A program made the position numbers and the translations under genes. 64,000 bases of DNA. It comes from Bacteroidales bacterium (GTDB taxonomy: Bacteria > Bacteroidota > Bacteroidia > Bacteroidales > GCA-2748055). The notes beneath the pieces are model-generated. The model did no database searches, was not told the DNA's origin, and saw only the letters and a list, made by a program, of their open reading frames with translations. The stretch is taken from NCBI GenBank assembly GCA_021740585.1, contig JAIOZM010000011.1:1-64000 (forward strand), given 5' to 3'. Position 1 is the stretch's first letter, and each line of letters opens with the position of its first letter. Positions 21,601-29,930 of the stretch are shown here, piece after piece.

Positions 21601-22187
21601 TACTTGGCAGTAGCGAAGAATATTCAATCGATCTTGACTCATTAAAAAAGGAAGAACTTATTGTTTTTGCTGAAAAAAGCATGGGAAATGGCAAGCTTAA
21701 TAACATCAGCGACTTGGTATATGTAAGAGAGGAGCATTTTGATAAGATGAAAACGAAAGACGTAGTGACAGAGATTAACCGCATAAATAATAAACTTCTA
21801 AACGAAAATCTCAGATATATACTCATTGGTCCCGGCAGATGGGGAACGAGGGATCCTTTTATTGGGATTCCGGTAGGTTGGGCAGATATTTCCGGAGCAA
21901 GAATTATTATAGAAACAAGTTTGCCAAATTTCCCATTAGATGCGTCCCTTGGCTCTCACTTTTTCCATAATGTCACTTCAATGAATATTGGTTATTTATC
22001 AATCCAATATTCTGCTGTAAATGAGTTCATTGACTGGGATTACATTAAACAACAGGAATTGGTTGAAGAAAGTAAGTATTTAAGACATGTACGCTTTAAA
22101 GAACCTCTCTGTGTACTTATGGATGGTAAGAAACGGATTTCAGTAATATATAAAGATATTTATTCAAAAAAGATTTCAGAATTGTAA
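18699..22187 (+). CDS. Receiver-like / PEP-pyruvate-binding (PPDK_N ATP-grasp) fusion protein
   Basis: LLVEDSEKYYSRYLPLL...LITDVKF...QSSD (receiver-like); GGKGRGLAFIN, LAIRSSSLLEDSTTQPFAGIFETF (ATP-grasp); C-terminal LIGPGRWGTRDPFIGIP...GSHFFHN. Confidence 0.75.
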   Translation: MDLPKNENDIQRLMEEKHERLKELSCINITNQIIREGKEIEETLRRIVHILPKAWQYPGSTVARISFKNGEYRSAGFKETEWKLSQSFTTIDNFIGEIDIFYLKKFADSDEGPFLLEERNLIDNLATIICNYLNTLEAKKILRQSNLGAQVDPEVGEFKKPADLTNRKLLQKFLNKQNANRDIFHDLMPYKVKEILLVATLYDAFSIEKEGRFSEHILGEYHQLNLTSMPRVTGVSNYDEALIQLNKRHYDLVILMIGSDRVTPLKLAKTIKSEFTYIPVYVLLNNNLEVSTFKSKKENFYYIDKLFVWNGDSTIFFAMVKLLEDRVNVENDTQIGLVKVILLVEDSEKYYSRYLPLLYNSVMDQTKRIIDDVSTDDLFKVLRLRARPKILLATSYEESMEIIKNYGESILCLITDVKFFKEGKLDDQAGFQLVKQVKSQYPALPTVIQSSDNQNSKLAFELKSIFINKNSDTLIQDIKSFISHHLGFGNFEYRDPGGRKIAEARSLREFEKQIETVPLESLIYHGKRNHFSLWLMARGEIKIAKLINPVKVSDFEDPNEFRNYLKYAIKKYRNESNTGKIVNFEESALLDETNIVSLGMGALGGKGRGLAFINTLIYNLNFSDLIENINIRTPRTSFIGTDEFDIFLEKNNLHDIIHGDYSYEEIKEMFIKGELSYHLEKKLKALLKIETKPLAIRSSSLLEDSTTQPFAGIFETFFLPNNNVDFDIRFSQLTDAIKLVYASIYSNESRSYFTAINYKLEEEKMGIVIQEVVGNQYENYFYPHISGTAQSHNYYPVAHMEPEDGFAIAALGLGHYVVSGEKAHRFSPKYPNLEINTPKILLRDTQVDFFALDLHKQNLDLLHGGSENNLSRLSISEAEKHGTLNHIASVYDPDNDRIMPGLDTYGPRIIDFADILKYNYAPLSETINFILDIGKEALGCPVEIEYGLDLNKSLNGKPSFYLLQIKPLLGSSEEYSIDLDSLKKEELIVFAEKSMGNGKLNNISDLVYVREEHFDKMKTKDVVTEINRINNKLLNENLRYILIGPGRWGTRDPFIGIPVGWADISGARIIIETSLPNFPLDASLGSHFFHNVTSMNIGYLSIQYSAVNEFIDWDYIKQQELVEESKYLRHVRFKEPLCVLMDGKKRISVIYKDIYSKKISEL

Positions 22188-22189
22188 AT

Positions 22190-25100
22190 ATGAAAGAGCC
22201 TCTTCATTTAAAACATAATGCTTTTGATTTGCCCTCATTGGATTTTAGTATGACTGAGTTCGGTGGCTTAATGCAAAAACGTATCCGAACCGTATTAATT
22301 ATCAGCAGTAATTACGACTTCTTTATGTTGGAGGAGGATGGTAGAATCGATGAGCAGATTTTTAATGAATATGTATCGCTTAATCTTAGATACCCCCCTG
22401 TTTTTGTGAAAGCCAGCAGTGCAAAAATGGCATTCGAAGTTCTTGAGCGCGAGGAAGTGGATCTCATCCTCGAGATGTTAAATATTGGAGATGTAGATAC
22501 TTTTGATCTGGCCAAACTGATAAAAGAATCATTTCCTAAAATTCCAATTGTAGTGCTTACCCACTACAACAGGGAGGTGTCTTTGAAGTTACAGAATGAG
22601 GACCTTTCAGGGATTGATTATGTTTTCTGTTGGCTGGGGAATGCCGATCTTCTGCTGGCAATCATAAAACTGATAGAAGACAAAATGAATGCAGAGTACG
22701 ATGTTGATGTAGTTGGGGTACAAACAATTATTCTTGTTGAAGATTCTATTAGATACACCTCTGTATATCTTCCATTGCTTTATAAAATTATTCTGAAGCA
22801 ATCGAGGGAATTTATGAAGGAGGCTTTAAATGAACACCAGAAAATGTTACGTATGAGGGGAAGACCAAAAATTCTCCTTGCCAAAACATATGATGAGGCT
22901 CTGGCTCTTTATAAAAAGTATAAAGAAAATGTACTTGGGATTATTTCAGATGTAAGTTTTAAGGTGAACAATGAGCGGGATGCCAGAACCAAAGAAGGAC
23001 TAAAGTTATGTAAGGTGGTAAGAGAAGAAGATCCATATATTCCCTTCCTTTTGCAATCATCGGATGTGTCTAATCAAATTGCTGCCCAGGAGTTAAACGT
23101 TGGTTTCCTTCACAAATACTCCAAAACGCTTTCTATAGAATTGAGAAATTTTATTATCAGGAATTTTGCATTTGGTGAGTTTATATTCAGAGACCCTAAT
23201 ACTTTTAAAGAATTAAGTCGCGCTGCAGATTTGCAAGCATTGCAGCAACTAATACTTGAAATTCCCGACAATGTTTTGGAATATCATATCTCAAAGAATG
23301 ATTTCTCAAAGTGGCTAAACGCGCGGGCAATTTTTCCTGTGGCTCAGCTTCTTAAATATTTGAGAGCGGAAGATTTTAAGAAACTTGACGATATCAGGAA
23401 TTACATTTATGAAGCTATTGCAAGTTTCAGAATAAGCAAGGGCAGAGGTGTAATTGCTGAGTTTGATAAATCTAATTACGATGAATACCTTACATTTACA
23501 AGAATCGGCGAGGGCTCAATTGGTGGAAAAGCAAGAGGTCTGGCATTCGTGAATTCCGTTATTAAAAAACATAATCTGTTTAATAAGTTTAATAATGCTT
23601 TAATTACCATTCCCCGCACCGTGGTTCTTAGTACAGATGTTTTCGATGAGTTTATGGAAAATAATGATTTGTACAAAATTGGACTTTCCGATTTAAGTGA
23701 TGAGGAAATCCTGAATCATTTTATTAAAGCGAAATTGCCCGGATGGCTTCATCAGGATTTATATGCATTTGTATCTGTAATAAGTAATCCTATTGCCATA
23801 CGATCCTCATCCAAACTTGAAGACAGTCATTATCAGCCTTTTGCCGGAGTTTATTCAACTTACATGATCCCTTGTGTCAAGTCTGACCATGCGCTTACCA
23901 TCAGAATGCTTTCTGATGCGATAAAGTCTGTTTATGCTTGTGTCTATTACAGATCGAGTAAAGCATATATGGAGGCAACTTCTAATGTTATCGACGAGGA
24001 AAAAATGGGTATTATTCTTCAGGAAGTATGTGGAACTACCACCGATAATTTATTTTATCCTACCATATCCGGAGTAGCCCGATCCATTAATTTTTATCCA
24101 GTTGGACCTGAAAAACCAGCCGATGGGATATGCAATATCGCCTATGGTTTGGGTAAATATATTGTTGACGGAGGTATATCCCTAAGGTTCTCGCCCCGTT
24201 TCCCAAGAAATATTTTACAACTTTCTTCACCCGAAACTATTCTTAGGGATACCCAGAAGTATTTCTATGCTCTCGACCTAAACTCCGATAGTTTTGTTAC
24301 CTCAACAAATGATGCAATAAATCTCAAAAAGTTGAGGATAAGAGAAGCTAAAAATGATCCTTCCCTGAAGCATGCCATATCATATTATGATTACGATACA
24401 AATATGGTTCGCGATGGTTACTCAGATAAGGCCAAAAAGGTGATTTCTTTTTCCAATGTATTAAAGCATGAAGTGTTTCCCCTGGCAGAAATTTTATCAA
24501 CGCTTTTGGAAGTAGGACAAAAAGAAATGAATCTGCCCATTGAAATTGAATTCGCGGTGGATTTGAATGTTAAAAAAGGACTGCCCGGGATATTTAACTT
24601 TTTGCAAATCAGACCCATCGTGGAGAATGATCAGACCAAAATTTTTGAGATGGGGGATATAGACGAGTCCGAAGCATTAATATTTTCAAATTCAGCACTT
24701 GGAAACGGCGAATTCACAGGTATTTTCGATTTTGTTTATGTAAGGCCCGAGAAGTTTGAGGCAGCAAATAATTCTAAGATCGCTTCGATAATTGATAACA
24801 TTAACGATAAATTTAAGGAAATGGGCCGGAATTATGTTCTGGTAGGTCCGGGAAGATGGGGCTCTTCTGATCCCTGGTTGGGGATTCCGATTAGTTGGGC
24901 GCAGATTTCTGAGGCTCGCATCATAGTTGAATCAGGGCTGGCAAATTACAGGATTGATCCGAGTCAGGGTACCCACTTTTTCCAAAACCTTACCTCCTTC
25001 GGTGTAGGCTATCTCACCATTAATCCATTTATTAATGATGGCGTTTATGATATCGACTTTCTGAATAGTAAGAAAGCTTGTTATGAGGATCAGTATGTAA

Positions 25101-25195
25101 GACATATTCGTTTTGAAAAGGAAATGAAGATAATTATTGACGGCAGAAATACCAAGGGAGTAATTTATAAACCTGATTGTGGGGAAATTGAATAA
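22190..25195 (+). CDS. Receiver-like / PEP-pyruvate-binding (PPDK_N ATP-grasp) fusion protein, tandem paralogue
   Basis: Same architecture: ILVEDSIRYTSVYLPLL...ISDVSF...QSSD...HKYSK; GGKARGLAFVN, IAIRSSSKLEDSHYQPFAGVYSTY; LVGPGRWGSSDPWLGIP...GTHFFQN. Confidence 0.75.
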   Translation: MKEPLHLKHNAFDLPSLDFSMTEFGGLMQKRIRTVLIISSNYDFFMLEEDGRIDEQIFNEYVSLNLRYPPVFVKASSAKMAFEVLEREEVDLILEMLNIGDVDTFDLAKLIKESFPKIPIVVLTHYNREVSLKLQNEDLSGIDYVFCWLGNADLLLAIIKLIEDKMNAEYDVDVVGVQTIILVEDSIRYTSVYLPLLYKIILKQSREFMKEALNEHQKMLRMRGRPKILLAKTYDEALALYKKYKENVLGIISDVSFKVNNERDARTKEGLKLCKVVREEDPYIPFLLQSSDVSNQIAAQELNVGFLHKYSKTLSIELRNFIIRNFAFGEFIFRDPNTFKELSRAADLQALQQLILEIPDNVLEYHISKNDFSKWLNARAIFPVAQLLKYLRAEDFKKLDDIRNYIYEAIASFRISKGRGVIAEFDKSNYDEYLTFTRIGEGSIGGKARGLAFVNSVIKKHNLFNKFNNALITIPRTVVLSTDVFDEFMENNDLYKIGLSDLSDEEILNHFIKAKLPGWLHQDLYAFVSVISNPIAIRSSSKLEDSHYQPFAGVYSTYMIPCVKSDHALTIRMLSDAIKSVYACVYYRSSKAYMEATSNVIDEEKMGIILQEVCGTTTDNLFYPTISGVARSINFYPVGPEKPADGICNIAYGLGKYIVDGGISLRFSPRFPRNILQLSSPETILRDTQKYFYALDLNSDSFVTSTNDAINLKKLRIREAKNDPSLKHAISYYDYDTNMVRDGYSDKAKKVISFSNVLKHEVFPLAEILSTLLEVGQKEMNLPIEIEFAVDLNVKKGLPGIFNFLQIRPIVENDQTKIFEMGDIDESEALIFSNSALGNGEFTGIFDFVYVRPEKFEAANNSKIASIIDNINDKFKEMGRNYVLVGPGRWGSSDPWLGIPISWAQISEARIIVESGLANYRIDPSQGTHFFQNLTSFGVGYLTINPFINDGVYDIDFLNSKKACYEDQYVRHIRFEKEMKIIIDGRNTKGVIYKPDCGEIE

Positions 25196-25223
25196 AAACC
25201 AATTTGTTTTTTACTAAAAAGAA

Positions 25224-25260
25224 ATGATTTTAATCACATTTTTAACATGCTTAAAATCAT
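25224..25260. promoter_or_regulatory. Inverted repeat between the tandem fusion genes and gdhA (terminator or operator)
   Basis: ATGATTTTAA (25224-25233) / TTAAAATCAT (25251-25260), perfect 10-bp arms. Confidence 0.4.
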
Positions 25261-25370
25261 ATATTTATTAGGCTGTATAATTTGGATATCTTCACTAATA
25301 AATTCAATTTTACATGGCCGTTTAGACCTGATTTATTTCTTTAAAAAGTAATTCTTAAAAAAAATAAGCT

Positions 25371-26708
25371 ATGAATGTTGATCTTTTAATGAATGAGCTA
25401 ATCAAAAAATCTGCTGGTGAAACAGAATACCATCAGGCTGTAAAAGAAGTGCTGGAATCAATTGAAGAAATTTATAATGATAACCCACAATTCGAGTCAG
25501 CAAAAATTATCGAAAGATTAGTCGAGCCCGACAGGGTATTGATGTTTAAAGTTCCCTGGGAAGATGATCAGGGAAAGATTCATGTGAACAGGGGATACAG
25601 AATCCAGTTTAATAATGCCATCGGTCCCTATAAAGGCGGACTGCGATTTCACCCAAGCGTAAACTTAAGTATTCTGAAATTTCTTGGTTTTGAACAAATA
25701 TTTAAGAATAGTCTTACTTCCCTTCCTATGGGAGGAGCTAAAGGTGGATCAGACTTTAATCCAAAAGGTAAGTCAGATCGTGAAGTAATGCGTTTCTGTC
25801 AGGCCTTTATGATGGAATTATGGCACATAATCGGCCCGGATACTGATGTTCCTGCAGGAGATATCGGTGTGGGTGGAAGAGAGATCGGATACCTATACGG
25901 AGCCTATCGCAAACTTGCCAGAGAAAATACAGGTGTTTTAACGGGTAAAGGGATTAACTGGGGTGGATCATTAATCAGACCTGAAGCTACAGGATTTGGC
26001 GTAGTTTATTTTGCTCAGGAAATGTTGAAGACCATTAATCAGGATCTGAAAGGGAAGAAAGTTGCTATTTCCGGTTTTGGGAATGTTGCCTGGGGTGCGG
26101 CTCAAAAAGTTACTGAACTTGGAGGGAAAGTCATTACTATTTCTGGTCCCGATGGTTATGTTCATGATCCTGAAGGTATAAGCGGAGAAAAAATTGAATA
26201 TATGTTGGAGCTGAGAGCTACCAACGAAGATATAGTAAAGCCTTATGCTTATGAATTCGAAGGAGTGGAATTTGTTCAGGGCAAGCATCCATGGGAAGTT
26301 CCTTGCGATATAGCACTGCCTTGTGCCACACAAAACGAACTCAATAAGGAAGACGCTGAAATGCTGGTTAAGAATGGTTGTCTCTGTGTTACTGAAGGCG
26401 CAAATATGCCTTGTACTCCTGAAGCTATTGAAGTGCTTCAGAAAAACAAAGTATTATTTTCACCAGGTAAGGCTTCAAATGCCGGAGGGGTTGCAACCTC
26501 TGGTTTGGAGATGGCTCAAAATTCAATGAAAATAAACTGGCATAGTGATGAGGTTGACTCAAGACTGCATCATATTATGACTAACATTCATGAAAACTGC
26601 GTGAAATACGGTACTCAACCCGATGGTTATGTCGATTATGTAAAGGGTGCCAATATTGCAGGATTTCTTAAGGTGGCCAATTCAATGCTCGATCAGGGCT
26701 TGTATTAA
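25371..26708 (+). CDS. gdhA: NADP-specific glutamate dehydrogenase
   Basis: GYRIQFNNAIGPYKGGLRFHPSVN, LPMGGAKGGSDFNPKGKSD, PAGDIGVGGREIG. Confidence 0.95.
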   Translation: MNVDLLMNELIKKSAGETEYHQAVKEVLESIEEIYNDNPQFESAKIIERLVEPDRVLMFKVPWEDDQGKIHVNRGYRIQFNNAIGPYKGGLRFHPSVNLSILKFLGFEQIFKNSLTSLPMGGAKGGSDFNPKGKSDREVMRFCQAFMMELWHIIGPDTDVPAGDIGVGGREIGYLYGAYRKLARENTGVLTGKGINWGGSLIRPEATGFGVVYFAQEMLKTINQDLKGKKVAISGFGNVAWGAAQKVTELGGKVITISGPDGYVHDPEGISGEKIEYMLELRATNEDIVKPYAYEFEGVEFVQGKHPWEVPCDIALPCATQNELNKEDAEMLVKNGCLCVTEGANMPCTPEAIEVLQKNKVLFSPGKASNAGGVATSGLEMAQNSMKINWHSDEVDSRLHHIMTNIHENCVKYGTQPDGYVDYVKGANIAGFLKVANSMLDQGLY

Positions 26709-26737
26709 CAATTGAACTTAGGAAAAGCTTACAAATT

Positions 26738-26774
26738 CAACACCGGACCATCCCTCAGATAGTCCGGTGTTCTT
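26738..26774. terminator. Terminator between convergent gdhA and thrC
   Basis: ACACCGGAC...GTCCGGTGTTCTTTT. Confidence 0.7.
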
Positions 26775-28073
26775 TTATGCCAGTGTCTTTAAATATTCTT
26801 TGAAATCTTTATAATTATTGCTTAGTGGGATGGAAGACTTTTCTCTGCTTAAAAATAATTTGAGTCTTTGGGGAATTTCAGGTTGTCTGTTGATTTCTGG
26901 CGCTACATTTTCTGCGAACTTAGCCGGGTGGGCTGTCTCAAAGAAAATAATTTCATTTTCAGGATTGTTTTTCAAATATTCCTGAGAAGCTTTGAATCCT
27001 ATGGCTCCATGCGGATCTAAAATGTAATTATAATCCTTATAGACCTTTTTAATGCTTGCCCTGATCTCCTCGTCTTTATAAGAGAAAGCACTGATAGAAC
27101 CGGCCATTTTCTCCTGAGATGAATCGAATAAATCGAGCATGCGGGAGAAATTTGACGGATCACCCACATCCATGGCATTTGCTATGGTAGATACCGATGC
27201 CCGGGGTTCATATTTTCCTTTAATCAGGTAGTTGGGAACTATATCATTTATATTGGTAGCTGCAATAAAGTGCTTTGCTGGCAATCCCATTCGTTGAGCA
27301 ATAAGACCGGCTGTTAAATTTCCAAAGTTTCCACTAGGTACACAAAAAACCGTATTCTCATTATTTGCCAGCTGTTTCCACCCATGCCAGTAATAAAAAG
27401 ATTGAGGAAGGAGCCTGGCCAGATTAATAGAATTAGCTGAAGTTAATGAAACAGCACCCTCCATATCCTTGTCGTTGAAGGCCGTTTTTACCAGTCGCTG
27501 ACAGTCGTCAAAATTCCCTTCAACTTCAATGGCTCTGATGTTTTGCCCCAGGGTGGCAAATTGCTTTTCCTGCATTTTGCTAACCTTATTTTTTGGATAT
27601 AATACGTGCACAGTAATACCTTCCACTCCAAGAAAACCATTTGCCACCGCACTTCCGGTATCGCCTGAGGTGGCTACGAGTACATGGATATCGTTTTCGT
27701 TTTCAGCTATAAAATGAGAAAGTATCCGTGCCATAAACCGGGCGCCAACGTCTTTAAAAGCAAGGGTAGGACCATGAAAAAGCTCAAGACTGTGAATATG
27801 GTCGCATACTCTTATAAGGGGTATCTCAAAATTCAGGGCTTCATCAACGATTTCTTTAAGTTTTTGTGATGGAATATCATCCCCAAAAAGCTTCTTGCTT
27901 AGCTCGAAAGAAATTTCCTGAAGGCTGAGTTTTTTTATGGAATGTATGAATGCCTTCTCCATTACAGGAATTACCATGGGCATAAAAAGCCCTCCGTCAT
28001 CGGGTAATCCTTTAAAAATGGCTTCTTTCAGACCTACCGTATTATTTTTGTTTTTTGTGCTGTAATAGTTCAT
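26775..28073 (-). CDS. thrC: Threonine synthase
   Basis: FHGPTLAFKDVGARFMAR, ATSGDTGSAVA, VPSGNFGNLTAG. Confidence 0.95.
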   Translation of the reverse strand: MNYYSTKNKNNTVGLKEAIFKGLPDDGGLFMPMVIPVMEKAFIHSIKKLSLQEISFELSKKLFGDDIPSQKLKEIVDEALNFEIPLIRVCDHIHSLELFHGPTLAFKDVGARFMARILSHFIAENENDIHVLVATSGDTGSAVANGFLGVEGITVHVLYPKNKVSKMQEKQFATLGQNIRAIEVEGNFDDCQRLVKTAFNDKDMEGAVSLTSANSINLARLLPQSFYYWHGWKQLANNENTVFCVPSGNFGNLTAGLIAQRMGLPAKHFIAATNINDIVPNYLIKGKYEPRASVSTIANAMDVGDPSNFSRMLDLFDSSQEKMAGSISAFSYKDEEIRASIKKVYKDYNYILDPHGAIGFKASQEYLKNNPENEIIFFETAHPAKFAENVAPEINRQPEIPQRLKLFLSREKSSIPLSNNYKDFKEYLKTLA

Positions 28074-28166
28074 GGTCTTTGTCTTTACTTTCTTTTTGTA
28101 AACTTTGAATCATTTTGCGTCCAATAATCAGGATCTCAAATTCAAAATTTCAACACATTTTAATCC

Positions 28167-28321
28167 GCCTTCACATTCGCTTCGGTGGACGCGAAGGCAG
28201 TGGTTTAATTGGCTGCGCCGAGCTCGTAAACTCGGTTCCCCGATGCTCTGCATCGTAAAAAAGTGTCCAGAGTTCTACTCTGGGGTTTAATACCATATAT
28301 TAAACCCTGTTTTTATCAGGG
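28167..28321. repeat. Cluster of consecutive hairpins (REP-like) in the thrB-thrC intergenic region
   Basis: GCCTTC/GAAGGC; CCGAG/CTCGG; CGATGC/GCATCG; CCAGAG/CTCTGG; GGGTTTAATA/TATTAAACCC; CCCTG/CAGGG. Confidence 0.7.
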
Positions 28322-28322
28322 A

Positions 28323-29249
28323 TTAATCCAGCACCCGGGTCCCCACTTGCGAAACGCCGGATACGTATGTTACTGATTTTATGTTATTTTCAAGAAATGT
28401 ATCTTCCATTATTTTCGCTGCTTTCGCTGCTGTTTCAGGATTGTCTGACAAGGCAAAAACCGAGGGTCCTGATCCTGAAATATTCATTCCCAAAACTCCA
28501 CAATCACTCAGACGTTTTCTTAATATATCGTAGCCCGGAATAAACTTTGACCGGTGTGGTTCTGCAATTTTATCAATCAATGATCTGCCAATCAGGGCGT
28601 AATTGTTGGTGTTTAGTCCGGCAACAAGAGCCGCGATATTACCCGATTGTGCAATGCTTGCATTAAGTTCAATTTTTTCGGGGATAAGTTTACGACTTTC
28701 CTTTGTATTTATTACCAGATCGGGGTGAACCAGAGTGCAAACAAGATTTTTAGGGTAAGTAAGTTTAATTATGTCTATCGGATTATAGGAACGGATTAAA
28801 ATAAATCCGCCTAGCAATGCAGGTGCAATATTATCGGCATGCAAACTCCCGCTGGCAATAAATTCGCCGGCAAGAGCAGAATCGATAAGGCTTTCAGTCT
28901 CCATTGGCTTCCCAAGAAGTTGATTTACTCCGTAAACGGCTGCTGTACAGCTTGCTGCACTTGATCCTATTCCTGACCCGGGATTAATTTTCTTTTCAAA
29001 AATAAGATCGAAGCCCTCATTAATTTGCAGCGTATCGAGCAGAGACTTTATTGCGACTGATGATACATTCTTGAAAGGATCTAATGGAATAGTTGCATCA
29101 CTTTCATTGAAAATTCGAATGGTATTTTGCTTATTTCGCTTTACTTTCAGAATATCAAGAGGCTGTTCTAAAGCAAAACCCATCAGGTCGAATCCGGGTC
29201 CAACATTCGACACCGTTGCCGGGGCAGCTATTCTTATGGAATCACTCAT
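28323..29249 (-). CDS. thrB: Homoserine kinase (GHMP family)
   Basis: PATVSNVGPGFDLMGFAL, NPGSGIGSSAAS, GMNISGSGPSVFAL. Confidence 0.93.
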   Translation of the reverse strand: MSDSIRIAAPATVSNVGPGFDLMGFALEQPLDILKVKRNKQNTIRIFNESDATIPLDPFKNVSSVAIKSLLDTLQINEGFDLIFEKKINPGSGIGSSAASCTAAVYGVNQLLGKPMETESLIDSALAGEFIASGSLHADNIAPALLGGFILIRSYNPIDIIKLTYPKNLVCTLVHPDLVINTKESRKLIPEKIELNASIAQSGNIAALVAGLNTNNYALIGRSLIDKIAEPHRSKFIPGYDILRKRLSDCGVLGMNISGSGPSVFALSDNPETAAKAAKIMEDTFLENNIKSVTYVSGVSQVGTRVLD

Positions 29250-29252
29250 TTC

Positions 29253-29921
29253 CTATATCTTATGGTTGTTAATGCTATTAAATTCCTTTTCACCAAGTTC
29301 ATTCAGACTTTTTAGCTTTAGGTCGGCTATTACGTATTCAGGATAATGATAATGAACTTTATCAGGAATAGCAACCACTTTCATCCTGGCGGCTTTTGCC
29401 GAAATTACACCGTGAATACTGTCTTCAATGGCCATACAGTTCATTGGATTAATACTCAGTCTTTTTGCCGTTCCAATATAAACTGCAGGGTGTGGTTTGG
29501 CATATTCCTCATTCTCTGCAGAATGAATTACATCGAAGTAATGGCCTAAATTAAAACGCTTCACAAAGGCTTCGATAAGAACCAGATTGGAAGAAGAAGC
29601 CAGGGCAATTTTAAGACCCTTCTTTTTGAAAAAATCAAGAATATATGTAACACCGGGCATTAGTTCCAGCCGGGTATTAAAATAATTCAGCATTATTCCA
29701 TCATAGTTTTTTTCTATTTCTGCAAAATCAGGATTCGGCCAGGGTTTATAATTATACCAAAAAGCAATTTGCTCGGCGGTACACAATCCAAAGCTGTCCT
29801 TTTGCATCTCTTTTTTTATCTCAATACCATAATCTTTCATAATGGTGCGTTCTGTTTCCTGCCAGAAAGTTTCAGAATCGATCAAAATCCCATCCATATC
29901 AAATATTACTGCCTCGATCAT
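29253..29921 (-). CDS. HAD-superfamily hydrolase (beta-phosphoglucomutase / HxpB-like)
   Basis: FDMDGILIDSE, ALASSSN, KPHPAVY, AIEDSIHGVISAKAA. Confidence 0.88.
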   Translation of the reverse strand: MIEAVIFDMDGILIDSETFWQETERTIMKDYGIEIKKEMQKDSFGLCTAEQIAFWYNYKPWPNPDFAEIEKNYDGIMLNYFNTRLELMPGVTYILDFFKKKGLKIALASSSNLVLIEAFVKRFNLGHYFDVIHSAENEEYAKPHPAVYIGTAKRLSINPMNCMAIEDSIHGVISAKAARMKVVAIPDKVHYHYPEYVIADLKLKSLNELGEKEFNSINNHKI

Positions 29922-29930
29922 AATTGTTTT

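Noticed and set aside
28105-28290. 61-aa plus-strand ORF between thrC and thrB
   Set aside because: It lies over the hairpin cluster and has no protein-like features.
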